DNA from: Melastoma dodecandrum
Taxonomy: Eukaryota > Streptophyta > Magnoliopsida > Myrtales > Melastomataceae
DNA: 64,000 bases
Reading direction: 5' to 3'
NCBI GenBank assembly: GCA_029817715.1
Contig: JARUPY010000164.1
Span: 2,911,663 to 2,975,662, forward strand
The position numbers and the translations under genes were made by a program. The notes beneath the pieces were generated by a model. That model ran no database searches and was not told the DNA's origin. It worked only from the letters and a program-made list of their open reading frames with translations. How positions within the stretch are numbered: position 1 is the stretch's first letter; every line of letters begins with the position of its first letter. Shown one piece after another: positions 46,061 to 59,655 of the stretch.

Positions 46061-46866
46061 CATTAATAGACGGCTCATTTTGTGGGAAAATTTCTAAGGT
46101 TTGGAAATTCGATATCGATAATAGTTTGATTCTATATACACAATTTTGAACTGGCTAATTTCTTTTTTTGAATCGCGTTTTTTAATTATTCTCTTGCTGT
46201 ACGATTATTCCGCAGGGGTCGAATTTACCTAGAAAAATAGAAAAATTGGTTAAGGCGAACCATTTTATAGAAATTTTCATTAGTATTTTATTCTATTTTC
46301 TTTTTTTCTTCGTTTTTATTCAATTTTATTTATTTAAAAATATTCATAAATAAAATAATAAATATAAACAGGACATTTATTTTAGGAAATCGATCCTCTT
46401 TCGTTTTTTTAAGAAGCTCCACTAAATATTTTATTTTTCCTATTACGGGATATTCTAACTACCTTAACTTAATTTGTTATCCTTTATTAGTTATCTAATG
46501 CCTTATTAAAAAAAAATGTCCTTTAGACCCGTCCTCGGTCATCTAGCATGAGAGCGAGTTCTCGCCCTGTTTATAAATTTACTCGCCTTCTCGATGGTAT
46601 TCAAAACTTTAACCGCATTTAACGAATTTTTTACGAAACTAACCGTAAATCCGTATAAACCTCAAGCAGCTTCACGAACCGACCATAAATTCACAGGAAA
46701 GCTAGCAAGTTCATTATTACTTCGGAGATGTACGAAAGAATTAGGTCTCCACGACCAATACGAAAATAAAGATTTATTTTAAGAGAAATCACTAATTAGC
46801 CCTTCTATTTTCTAAGGAATTATCATAATTTGGCACACTAAATCGTGTCGTAGTCCTTCAAAATGG
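46061..46866. other. AT-rich spacer downstream of BRF1
   Basis: No gene is recognised. It is strongly AT-rich with A and T runs at 46150-46510. A 62-codon frame at 46594-46782 matches nothing known. The 3' untranslated region of BRF1 should extend into 46700-46866. Confidence 0.45.
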
Positions 46867-49800
46867 TCAAAATCCATCGTAATCATAACTGCCATCATCA
46901 TAATCATAAGACTCGTACAAATTCTCATCGTGTGTGTCATCACCATATGTTACTTTCCCATCATCATAATCACCATCACTTCTTGTTGTTCCGTCTTCAT
47001 TTTGCTCTTCCTCAATCTCGGGCTTACCGCCGGTTCTGTGAGATACTTTCTCATCATTCTCGGGATTTATCTCTGTTCGAAGTTTCTTGGACTTATCTGG
47101 AATCACCTATGCATAAAAATGAAGGGAAGAAATTACTAAATTGGCCACCTCACAAATCAAACAAGTAAGGTTTCATCATTAATGCCATACAGATGAAGAG
47201 CTTTGAAAAATAACTCTTGACCACTAAGGTCTTCATGTACATGAACAGCTAGGTCAGCTCAGCATTATGACATTGAACCCTTAAGGCAACCGCAATTCTA
47301 CTGAGTTTAAGGCTTATAAGCAACCTCAATGCAACAAGGATAAGTTGTTCCATTGCCTTGCGCAACTACATGCTTCCTAATTATGGCTACTTCCATTAAT
47401 GGTGTGATCGCCATATCGCCGGCTAGATAAAGAATTATAGCAAACTATCCAAACACTAGCTATGACCAGAGATGTATGTTTAGAAAAGCAAACAAAACTA
47501 AGCAGAATTTATGCGAGAACCCAGCAACATACAAGATGAGAGAACAGTTAGGACGTACAGGTTCGTCGAATAACGTTTCCAGCACATCGTAGTTGATTTT
47601 GGAACTAAGCCTCTGCAAGATAAAGAGTCTCAATCAGAACTGAATAACCATCCAGCAACTGTACTACTGCATAGATTTTGACATGCAGAATCAACCAAAT
47701 TTTCCATGCATCATTTTCCACTGCAGTGGGTTCCAGCTAGAAGGTACGACTCCAATTAAATGATATTTACAAATTAATGAAATGACGTAGCTAAATGGAG
47801 TTCACTGTTTAAGAAGCTTTCAGTAAACTTCTAGCACCCTTACAATACAAATCTCTGTGATATGAGTAATGACGAATCATTACAGGTTCTACAGAAAATT
47901 AATGTTATTCAGCAAAACAAAAAATGAAAGAAAATAAAAGTTGAATATAATATTTACTTTATATCAGCAGCAAGATAGAAACCATGACAACTAGAATTAC
48001 CCCTGCACATGCCCGAACATATTTAAAGGCAATCGAAACACTAAGTATTGGCATTCCAGCAAATTTGAGCCTAAGCATAGGCAAAGCTTATGTCTACGTC
48101 AGAATGTTTCAATCATGAAATCGTCTTCCAAATCTGTCACTACAACAGACGTTTCTCCTTAAAGTGGAAAAATATATATCAGCCCAATGAGACGGTAATT
48201 CAGACAAACCTTCTTTACAAGCATTTGCCTCGTGGCTTCAGCAGCTGTTTGAGGAGGAGCTGCATTTTTCAGTTCGGCAGCCCGTTTCTGTTGCCTTTCC
48301 TGCAAAAATGTGTCATAACTAAAAGTTAGCATTTGGAGGAGTTTCAGATTGTAAGTGCTCTGAAGCACGTATGCATCACACAACAAGAAATGAACACGAC
48401 ATTCTAAGGCGAGATGATGTCATAGATAAAGATTGCACCTTCCTGGATTTAGCAAGTGCTGCTGCAGTAGAAGCAGCGAGTTCCTGCGCAGCTTGCAAGT
48501 CTTGTGATCCACCCTTGAAGTTAGCTGCTTGAGCTTCCCTTGCGGCTGCTGCAGCTGCTTCCTTGGCAGCTTGTTCCTGTTGAATAAGGATAAGATCACG
48601 GCTATTACTAGGATCATTAAGAAGATGAGACATAGATAAAGCACTAGACGGAACTGGCACTTATGCGGATTAAAACAAACATGACTTAAAATTGCATAAA
48701 ACACTAATTTCATATGGAAAGTCCAATACTGACAACAATGATATTCAGCAAACTAGCACATCACATTAATTGGATAACTTTGAAGTTGGTTGTAGAATTC
48801 ACTGATTGATATGCAGAAAAGGAAAAGCTCTTGCACATGGTCGAACTACCTGAATGTATTCCCGATTTACTTCCTCCCATATCATCGTTTTATATAGTGT
48901 TTCCTGCTCGTTGTGCAGATAATCATCAACCTGTCATGTTCAAAAGCAAAGCTGACAATCTCTATCATCTTCGCTTATAAAACTAGAAAGTTCAACAAAG
49001 AATTGTGGAGGCACCTCAACATCATCAATGTCAGAAAATGTGTCTGATTCCTCACCAGCTTTGCCATCAATACCATCGGCCTTACCAGAACCCTCAAACG
49101 AACCCATGTCACCGTCACCAGCTTTGCCATCGACATCATCAGCCTTACCAGGTCCCTCAAAACCCATGTCACCCGTGTAACCTGCAAACAACATGGTCCA
49201 AATAGTAAATCTTAAGACAGATATAGCTACGGAAAGATAAAGATAGTACATTTAGAATCAAAATACTGCACCAGCTTCGCAGGTCCTGGTAATTAGAGAA
49301 TTCACATCGTGATCTTCGGGAGTACTGTTGTGTTTTTCTCCTTTCTAAAGGAAAATCAGATGAAATTAGTAAAAGAAAAAACCCAGAAAGTAATCCTAAG
49401 GTGACTTTAGCATAGTGAACATATCAAAGTCGCAAACACGAGATATGAACTATAAGGAAGGAAGCAAATATTAATTTAACAATGAAATTGATAAGGCATA
49501 CTAACAGAACAAGGATCGCCTTCTCTTTCTCTTCCAGATGAGTTTGACATCCTTTCCAACTCTGCACGCTGGAAAGCTGGAGGATCGGAACCTCCTTCAA
49601 GACCACCTGAAAACTCTACAAACTGGCGAATAGCTAAAAGTTAAACCTTTCAAAATTCCTCCCAACAAAAAGAACTAGATGTAATTAAACATTAGGAACT
49701 CACTTCATTGTAACAAGATTCACAAAGTCCAATTGCAAAGTGGGGCACACCCGAGCCCTTATGTTCACATAGCAATTCTCTTGAACTGGATAAGTTCAAC

Positions 49801-52800
49801 CCAATATTTGGATGTTTTGCAGGAGTCCTTTCATCTAGTCTCGCCTTTGCATTCAGCTCGTCAATCTAGTCACAATAAGAAATTTTCATGACTGCAGTAA
49901 GGACGGAGATGCAAGGGATAGAGACCAGAATGATAAGTACTATTTTAATACTTCATGGGAGCTGAAACTTTATAGCATGATCTTTTCTGTTGTTTTTTAC
50001 ATAACTGAGTAGACCATGATTCACAATGTTAATAAATAAGATATGCTAAACCGCTTATCTCAAGCAAATAGTCACCTTCATCCAATTCCAATAACGCCTC
50101 TCTTTATAAAAGTTCAAACCACAATGGAGAAACGAGTCCGGATCCTCCAGTAAACCAATGGGAAAATGAAGTTTTGAATGTCCCTTTGTTCTGTTGATCA
50201 TGTAGTATTCAGCAATTCCCTCCTTTCTTTCAAGACTATATATCAGAGCAATTGAAAGACTTTGATGTTTAGCAGCCATAGCTGGTTGTTTGGGGGTTTT
50301 TGTTTGCATTTGATAATTTATTTTCAAAAAAACGTTATTGGTGCTGGGCCTAGCTTGCTTGACCTTAATTTTATCCACCTGGCAAGCAATACCCCATATA
50401 CTATTCAGTGTTTTTTGGAAGGATGGAAAAGAAAAGATAAGAAAGAAAATGGAGAGAAAATTTTGAAATATTCGAGAGGAGTATTTTCAGAATGTGTAGT
50501 TTCCTCCTTTTCCTTTCCTTTCATTTACACCGTCAACACAGTATTAAGGCTAGGCTAGCAAAATTCTGAAAAAAGGCAATACCTAAGCTTAACGTAAGGA
50601 CACGAACTGTCTGACTCAAAGATAACGCCCTCAAGCCCCAACAAGTAGGTCATTCCTTCCTTTTGGGACAACCGATAAACTTCTATTTACTCAACCATAA
50701 ATAAGCGTCATTATTTTTCATAAGAACAATAGCCCCGCCTCAGGAAAAGTCAAACTAACCTAAAAATATATAAGATACTAAGAAAATAGAAATAGAAGAG
50801 TACTTGTATACTTGTTATCATAATACCAAAGTTTCCAAATAATAATCAGAAACAAGGACCATACCAGACTGATAGAGCATTAATACAAATTTATATTTAA
50901 GAACAAAAACGGCGCTCAAGAAAAGTACCGTCAAGCTACCAGATTCTGTACTCTCGAATTCAACCAAACGCTTTGTCAGCGTCGCTTCACAAATATGCAC
51001 CAGCCTCAACTAAAGATAGGTTCAACCAGGAAACAAGTGCAGAATTGATGAGAAACCATCATATTGAGAAAAGCAATACAGAAACATAGTCATACCTTTG
51101 GGAAGTACAAGCATACAAGATTTTTTTGATAACTAAGACATACAAGATTCTGTAAAAGCATACTTGATAATCATAAGTTTACAAAAATTTACATGCAATG
51201 AGAATTTTCCCAACAGGAACAGTTCCAACTCTACACATTGTCTCTTCCATCACCAAACTACTGAGGTGAAGGTATTTCCAGTTGAAGGATCGATAATCAA
51301 GATAGAACAGAGTACATGACAAAAGACACATCATTCTCATGTAACTCGTCAGAAGCAGTTTTAGAAACCAAATGTGCAGACACCAAATAAGTTGGATAAT
51401 TCCAAATTTAATTTCGTTTCCTCGGCCAATGGTTCAGACCATACGCTACACTTACAATGTCAGACTTGGAACACTTGATGCCATGTGCAAGTGCAGACAC
51501 ATATACTGCAGCTCCCCAAAGTCCACTAGGTTTTCTTCCTGTCTGCTACCAAAATATAGAAAATGAAGTCTAGTTTAAGTTGACATACCAGTTCTACCAA
51601 AAAAAAAAACAAAAAAGAGTCGGCATGCCACAGATCCATGTCTACTATGGATAAGGATACAAAACCTGCATCCAATCCCTTCTCATGCTCGCTATTATGC
51701 GTAAGGCAGTTCTAGCAATTTCATTGTTCCTTCCCCCTGCTAAACCTATACAGCACATAAAAGTATCTCATGAACATCCCAAAATTACAATTCTATCTAT
51801 GCGTATGCAAATGTGCTGCACATGCAAGTATGCATTTGTGGGCACAAGTGTGCATTGGTTAATGGGTGGGCGTGTATGCTCATGTCAAAGAGTAAGTTTG
51901 GGGGCACTCATTGACATGCAGACTTCTGCATGAGTATCATTCTCATCTTAATTTCATGACAAACTAAGCAATTTAAATTTATAAAGCAGTTTGACTAACT
52001 CCCATAAAGCAATGATTCAACTAAACCAAATAAATGAAATTTCTGGCAAAATGACATGACTCTCCAAAAGAGTCGGCCGAAGAGCTTTTTCATGAAAAGA
52101 AGGCCAACTCCAAAATGGCACACAAGTACATTCAACTTGCATTACATAGCGCCATCCAAATTTCTAACCACTCAACTCATTCATATTCACTTCCAATAAT
52201 CACCTTGAGCAAATTATAACACGTTAGTTCCTGACCTTCTACAATTTCCATCCAAGTAAGAAATTGATCTTATCGTTTCTAATCTGACTTTTATAACTCC
52301 AAAACATATACAATCTAGAAGTTTGAGGAAAACATTAGGTTTCAGAAGAACACGTCCTCCCTGACTGAAACCTTTATCTATCCCGTTGACAGTAATATTT
52401 CACCAAAACCTATGATGTCTGAGCTGCAAAATTTAGTTTATCGTGGTTTAAAATAAAAAAAAAATATTTTACAAAGCAAAAATCAGCAAAACACAACTTA
52501 AATAGGCTTCCTATGAAATTGCCTAGTTATGGAACTTACATGACTAACAATACTAATAAACAGTAGTTATAACAAATGTTAATATGCTACAGAACTTAGA
52601 TCATAGCCAAAAGAAAGTTAAAACATTATCAGATCCATACTGGCTGTATACTTATGAATGAAAAGGGAAGGATCAATAGGCTTCTGTAAAATATGATGTT
52701 CTTCAAGCCAAAGAACTTTACAGAGCTGCAAAAACACAGCACCAAGCACATATCTGCAAAATGAATGTGAAACAACGCAGAAATACATCACATTTACTTC

Positions 52801-55669
52801 ACAAGCACTCTTTTAAGTAATACTGGAAACACAAGGGTCCTCACATATTTATCTTTAGTGAATTTGCAAAGTCAATAAGGAGGTATGGCAACTTGCTTTC
52901 TCTGCACAGCGAAAAACAGAAAACAGATATTAGTGAAATGAATAAACCCCAGGAAACATTTCCACTTTTGAAAAGGGGGCTTTAAGTTAGTAAAAGTACA
53001 ATAAATCCAAAACATTCCGGATTTCTCCTATTGTGTATCCTTCTTTCCTGTTTCCCAAAGAATTTCCAAAAACATGCAATTACACTGTAAACCCACAATT
53101 TTCTTAAGCAAATTTATTGATGTCTACACATAGCAATTATATTTCATGCCATGCTAGCTGGCCAAATAAATTCCGATCCAATTATACAATTTTGGGAAAG
53201 TCAAATAAGTAATCACAATGTTTAGTTACACATTTACATATTTAGTTGATCTTTTACAAGCAAATGTGCAACATGCTATGCAAAAAGAAATTGCCTATTA
53301 GTTGAAATCGCATGTAATCTTCAAGGGACGGTGCATGAACATTGAATTGTCAGCTAGATCATAATAAGGAGAAAATATTCAAAACAAAGATGTTACAAAG
53401 CAGCTGACAAAATCATGGTCCTGTTAACTGTGAAATGGATTTCACTATTTAAAACATTAAAAATTCGAGTACACTTCCTTTCACCTATGGCTAAAGTTAA
53501 AGTTTGACCACTTAAATAACATATCAGTAGAATTTGCAATTTACAATACTATATTGATATAAACGGTAATAAGATCACTCACCGGCAGGCAATATAAATG
53601 CAGGCAGCCTCCACATGTTCTGCTCTACGCCCCCTGGTAAAGTTCTTCTCAAGAGCCATCTTTGCATGAAATAAAGAAATTATAAGTTCTGGGCTCTCCA
53701 AATAAGTCCAGAAATTACAATTAACAAAGAATTACCCGGTAAAATGCCGAAGCTGCTTTAACTATGCCATGTGGCTCATCCATTCCCAAACCATAGCAAA
53801 TATTCTTCATACCTTCACTTGCTGGACAGTAAGAAAATAAATAAATGTTATAAATTACAGCATTCTCGGAGTAAGTCACATCTTTGCAAGTTGAAGGCAA
53901 AGTTTACTCGGGTAATTGGCTAGACTTATTTCCATAGTTTTCCTTAACATATTTCTATTTTGATGATCCGAAGCAAACATATAAAAATTAATTGCTAAAG
54001 ATGCATCTCAGACATGCCTAGATAAAAGATCCAAAGCAAAACGGATGTTAAAGTGCACAAACAAGTCAATGAACAATACAGGGAAGCAGGATTAGGTTAG
54101 GGGATGGGTAGGAACAGGCACAAGTTTGCAACGATGCCAAGGCCACACCCAGATTCAAAGATAAGAAAACAAAAACATACATCTCCAAAACATGATACAT
54201 TGATGTCCATGTCGGCTTTCTATACTATTAAATCCCACAGTCAAATCAATAATATTGCATCTATGTGTTTTGTTCAACAATGTAACATCTACCATCAAAG
54301 GTACATCAGGTTAAGGAATCTTCCCCCAAGATTCAACATGAGACACTTTACAACACCTTGTACCTAGCAGAAAAGTAAATAATGTAATTACCCTACAACT
54401 CTACTAAATATACTGTTAGAACTAAGCCAGAGAACCCTTCCATCTCAAAGGTAAAAAGATCCATGTGGCTCGTTAAAATTTATGTCGGGAACCGTGACTA
54501 TTCTGCGAAACACAATGAGAGCAAGCTGCAAGTTAACCTTGAATTTCAAGGATATATCTAAAGAAACTACTCTCTTAACAAAATGTACAGAGATGCATGC
54601 AATCCCAGGCACCTTTGTCCCCATTGGGCTACAATACAATGTTATGGTTGACCATAAGTCCGAAATGAATACTTTCCATGAAAAGAAACCTTTTGACGTA
54701 AAAGCACCACAAATATATAACAAGTTAAATACTTAAGACTATTACAGCATTCATGCAATAAAGTGTACCTTTTTCCAATGTTCTCTCGCGTGATGCCGAG
54801 TCGCTTTGTACTGTCCTTATGAAGTTTCCTGATAGATAGCTCTACAGATGGACAGAGTATTTTATTTAGAAAAAAAAAATAAATTAAGGGAACTAAAGCC
54901 ATAGGAAAACAACTTACAAATGGAAAATAACATGAAAAAATAAGTAAACTTTGACTCTAGCACAAACAGCAGACTGCTCACCAAAGAAACCACAATTAAA
55001 GTTCCCAAACAGCAAAGTTCTTTCACAGGAGAAGCAAATAGCGATGACTAGCAAACAAACATAAGCCAAACCTACAGAAGAACTCTAGCTCTTACTGACT
55101 CTCAAGGTACGTAGCGCTTTTCAGGTGGTCATGCATATTCAAGACAGGCAATATAGAGATCATTAATTAACAAGAACCTTATGGTATACCCCAATGACAT
55201 AATGTCACTGTCGCTTTCACCTCCATTAGAATAAAAGACGCTCCGCATTCAGCACAACGTGATTTTATATAAGTGATTGTGAAATAAATATACAATAGTG
55301 AGCAAACCATTCAACTTAAGTTGTTTAGCTCCAAAAAAGGAAGAAGACTGAGACAGAGTGTGAACCAGTAAGGCTGTACCTGACCAGCACCATCTTTCAT
55401 AAAAGTGGGCTCAACAGAAAAGTTGAAATACTCCAATACTCTCCCACAATCAGTGCAGCACCTACCAGACAAACACGAGATTGCTCCCTTAAGCATCAAA
55501 ATCTAATCTTACCATCGTTTGACTACACTGGTATATATGGAAACCCGAAGTCGTATGACATTCCAGTATAAAGTAGAAAAGAAAAAGGCTAGGGAAAACT
55601 CACAGAGAGCCATCGAACGGTCCGCTCGGCTATCACGAATTTGGCACAATGGGAGCACCAACTCTTCAT
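46867..55669 (-). CDS. BRF1, TFIIIB subunit of RNA polymerase III initiation
   Basis: Nineteen exons are readable on the minus strand: 55604-55669, 55380-55461 (or 55487), 54769-54841, 53736-53821, 53583-53659, 52845-52901, 52641-52753, 51666-51739, 51456-51542, 50929-51009, 49704-49865, 49502-49613, 49272-49340, 49015-49181, 48850-48930, 48439-48576, 48210-48299, 47559-47612 and 46867-47106. The product is about 635-645 residues. The N-terminal zinc ribbon uses WCSHC and TDC, followed by FNFSVEPTF. Two cyclin-like repeats hold NFTRGRR, LPYLLIDFAN, RRDWMQ, TGRKPSGLWGAA and LRLVHICEATLTKRL. The BRF1-specific tail has DDYLHNEQE, WEEVNREYIQ and RLSSKINYDVLETLF, ending in an acidic Asp/Tyr-rich stretch. 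BRF1 bridges TFIIIC, TBP and Pol III at tRNA and 5S promoters in the nucleus. All junctions keep phase except exon 1 to exon 2 (see findings). Confidence 0.93.
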
Positions 55670-57399
55670 TCCAGCACAAACAGGAAACCTTACCACCTGA
55701 TGGCCCCTTCAACTGCAAATAACCAACCACTGGAATCATTTAAATTCCCAAATATCAAACCGATTTGATCAACATCAAAATATACGAGAACATGTCATAA
55801 TTCATAAAGCAAGTCGCAAGTAAGCAGGCGAATCCAGTGTTATTAAGGGCGCCTCGGGGGGCTCGCCCGAATCACCAACGCGAGGCAGGGCGAGCGTCAT
55901 CAACAAGGTGCTGCCCGGCGAACACATTGAATTGGTCGAGGAAAGAAAATAGATCGAAGCAGGGACGACAGGCAAGACAGATTGAATTGGGATTGTAGAC
56001 AAGTCATGGAAGTATCGTGTGGGTAGCCGCCACAATTATCCCTCCCCTCAGTCAGATTGAAGGATTACATGAGATGGGAAAATCAGAATACACTTGGAGA
56101 AGGTCCGGGACAGGGAGTGCCCTATTACCACTCAAGCTTATGTAAACCCACGCTTGTCCTCGAAAATATAACAGGAGCGCAGAGAGAGGGAGAGAAGCTG
56201 ACTGATCCTCGAGTCTGATGGGAGGAGTGTCGGGAAAACCTAATTTTCTTTCGGCAAGTCGATTTGGGATCCCCGGGGAAATGTGCCGCGGGTATTTTTA
56301 ATATTTTGGGCCAATTTAATTTGCTTGGGCCGTATTGTAACAATGTTTATGAGAAAAGGACGTATCATATTTCAATGGAGATGGGACTTTGAGATGTTAC
56401 TTGATTTGAAAGGATACATGAAGTCCAATGGGACAATAAGAACACAATCGCTCGAACAGTTGTGAAGGAAGAAAGAAAGGGTATACACTATCTTTTGTCG
56501 ATGAAAAATACACTTATCCAATAAGAATGAATATTCATTAAACTTGTAATTTTTATGACTAATCCCGATGTTTGACGTTCAGGTCGTGACGACCTCCACA
56601 CGTCATATATTCACGTAATATTAGCGAATGAGAGAAATTATAGTTTTTTAGTTGTTTTTTTTCATCCAAAGAAGTTGAACATAACATCTATATGCTTTTA
56701 TATATGCAGGTTTTAATGTTACTAGAGCAAGGAAACCATTTTTTTATATAGTCATGAGATCAACATGTTTCTAATAAATTTATTACTATTATTGATACTA
56801 GTTTCATTGACTAAGATTCACCACCATGAACTTAAGATTGAGGACGAAGAACAAGGAAAATAATATAAATGTGCCACCACCGATTGGCTTACTCAAGCTC
56901 AATGACACTTGCAATCCCACCGAGCTAAGAAGAGGGGTAGACACAAAGTCTGAAAAGGGAGTTTTCTGAAATCTCAATAGTAAATGTCCTCCTCTATTAC
57001 AAGGCATATATATTTATAGAAGTCGTCCAAACTAAAAAAATTAAATGCTAACCTATGGAGATTAAAGTTTTGCCTAAAAAGTAGTGACATTCATAATAAT
57101 GGTTGTTAAAATTGAGATCCTATGCGAGATCGTAGGATCGTTAGAAAAATCGAAATGAATTCTTAAAATTCTTAATGAATTTTGTAGGATGGCGAGTTAC
57201 AAAATGTAAATTAGGATGACGTATAAAACACACCATAAGTTCACAAAAGTGCCAAGTCCCACATAACAAAATTCATCTAAGGACCCAAAAAATTATTTAA
57301 GTTATCATCTCCCTCCTCGGCCATATCATCTTCATATCCTCCTCGAGTTCATCGTCTTGAAAGCTTGGAATCTGCAAATCATCATCAACCAAAACTACT
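55670..57399. promoter_or_regulatory. BRF1 promoter/leader region and spacer
   Basis: The BRF1 promoter and 5' leader should lie within roughly 55670-56300, where base composition is less AT-rich. GAATGAAG surrounds the start codon. No TATA box is clear. Beyond 56300 no gene is recognised; the sequence becomes AT-rich. Confidence 0.4.
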
Positions 57400-59655
57400 A
57401 ACTCCTTCTTCTCTACAATTTGCGCAACATTTTAATTGTAGTCTCATTCTCCTCATCAAAATTTTCCCCGTCTTCATCATCAAGGATCCATTCATCTTCT
57501 GATAGAAGGTCATCAATCTCATACTTCTTGGGTGTCCTTGTTTGCTTGTTCTTTCTCAACCTTAAGTTAGCCATCACAAAAACCACATCATTCATAGTTT
57601 TCTATTTCAAATGATTTCTTCTTTTTGTAATGGACCTAAACAAACACAAGAAGACAAGTACTCCAGCTAGTCAACTTCAATTATAAGAACTTTAATGTAA
57701 ATAAGTAGATTTTGATAAGAAAATCTCAAAAGCACTCAAATTTATCTTGTCAACCTGAGGAACTGCATGTAAGAGATAGCACACGAATAGCGAATTTCTG
57801 CAACCATGGATATTGACTCTCATAAGACTCCCATTGTGACGATGTTTTGGTATTAAATGATTTGGTATCAACTATACTTCCAAACACCTCAGACTTGCTT
57901 TTAAAACTCCTCAAGTTGATAATCAATCTTTGATATTTCTTCCACATCTCCTATAATCCTTTGTATGCAATCATATAATCCTTTCTACACTACATAATTA
58001 GTTTTTGAATCCTGAATTATAATAAAAACTTAGATTTCAAATAATAGTCTGCTGTATGAAGAGGCCTATGCATTTGGCTATCCCATCATCGATCAATGAT
58101 TTCTCACAAAGTCATATAGCTAAACAATGAAAACAATAACCAAATTTAGTTTATAAATGAGCTATTAAATAAAATATATGAATAACTACATTTACCTTTT
58201 CTTGACTCCATGAAATACGCTCTGAATCATTTCTTTAGCCTTGTCCATCTCCTCATAAATAAATATCATTGCTGGGCTTCTCATCAGAATCAACCAACCT
58301 CGACACTTTGATCAAGAGAAATGCACCGTTTAGGCAAACAACAACGTTCATCTAAAATGTCTTATATGTAATCACATCTGCACTGATGTTTCCCATAATT
58401 TGTCTTATGCAAATTGGTTGGACTTCCACCGATCTAAGAAGTAAAATCATTCCTTATTAATGCTCATTTTCTTGTTCATTCAAGCATCCCTAAAATGAGA
58501 TACTGCATTAGCAAAACGATGGTAGCCACCTAGTCTCACTAAATCCTTTCCATTGGTGAAGTTTGTAACATCGAAATTAGATATGTTCTTCCGTTAGATG
58601 TAAGTTGTTATCTTCCTTCCACTTGAGATAGTAATTCTTTTGAATTGGTATTTTTCTTCTTAAAAGGTCTTTCAACATTAGATCAATGCAATGGGACAGT
58701 GCAGGGAGGTCTAATAAAAAATTCTTCCTTTTCTTCCATCAATAACTCCCCTCGCAACCTTGTAATTTGCCATGTTATCCCTGACAGCCTGGATAACATT
58801 CTCTTCTCCAACCTCCTCAACAACTTCGTTAATCATCTTATAAATATTGTCAATCATTCTTACAAATGTGAGAGGCATCGATGGATTTTAGAAAAAACAG
58901 TACCTCTTAGTGCAATCAATTAACTAGAAAATTCAGGAATAATCCTCCTTTTGCTTGTTAGTCCATTCCATCACGTCATTAATAGAGGCATCCAAAAGTT
59001 CTTTACAATAATTCTCACTGCTCCTGGAATAATGTCTTAGTCGCATTCAATTGCTTTCTGTCAAATACTTAACCTGAATTCTCATGATAAGGGAAAGGTG
59101 ACTAGAAATCTTGAAAGTCCATAACCGCAGTTTAAGGCAATCTTTATGGTATTCATCACCTTTTGCCACATTGGAAGGGGAATTGGTATTGTTTGTAGAA
59201 AAAAAGATGTAATTGACCTCAGAAGCCTTTCTTCTCTGAGTTCTTTCTTGAAACATTTGGTATTGATATGTTTGAGGATAAAGCTTACACTTCTTTTGAG
59301 AGATTATCCTTCCTAGATTGAGATGAATTATACTTGCAGATGGTTCAGTGCTTGTATTCTGACCCATCCTCTCAAACGAATATAACTTTGGATCTTCTTA
59401 GTCAATCTCATCTTGCAAAGTGCAAACACAACACTGCCATCATCTTCCTTTTGCACATAATCTATGGACTGCTCTATACAGTTTTTCAACGTCTTTATTT
59501 TGTTGCAATCAAGATTGATGTTGTTAGCTTGTATAAAAAATTTTCTCCAGTCATCACTTTTTGTCACAAGTACTTGCATTTTAACGATCTTGGGAATTGT
59601 TATCCTAAACGACGTGCATGCTCCCAACCCACATCTTCCTTTGGCTCAATGGAGT
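57400..59655 (-). pseudogene. hAT transposase remnant, BED/DUF659 type
   Basis: On the minus strand a BED-finger start is visible (DVGWEHARRLG, FPRSLKCKYL) near 59600. RLVDSDEKPAMIFIYEEMDK and AKEMIQSVFHG follow near 58200-58310, and then the C-terminal dimerisation words WLQKFAIRVLSLTCSSSG at 57755-57815. MNDVVFVMANLRLRKNK and DDLLSEDEWILDDEDGEN close it at 57470-57595. The DUF659 centre is only faintly readable at 58600-58900. Stops and frameshifts are frequent, so it is inactive. It belongs to a different hAT branch from the remnant at 4490-6185. Confidence 0.85.

Noticed and set aside
46863..47168. 101-codon plus-strand frame rich in His and Leu
   Set aside because: It is the complement of the acidic last exon of BRF1; repeated GAT codons read as ATC/CAT on the other strand.
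50055..50378. 107-codon minus-strand open frame between BRF1 exons
   Set aside because: It lies in the intron between exons 10 and 11. Those exons join in phase without it and it shows no BRF1 motif.
55802..56035. 77-codon minus-strand frame upstream of BRF1
   Set aside because: The zinc-ribbon exon already has its own start codon at 55669, and this frame matches nothing; it probably overlaps the promoter or leader.
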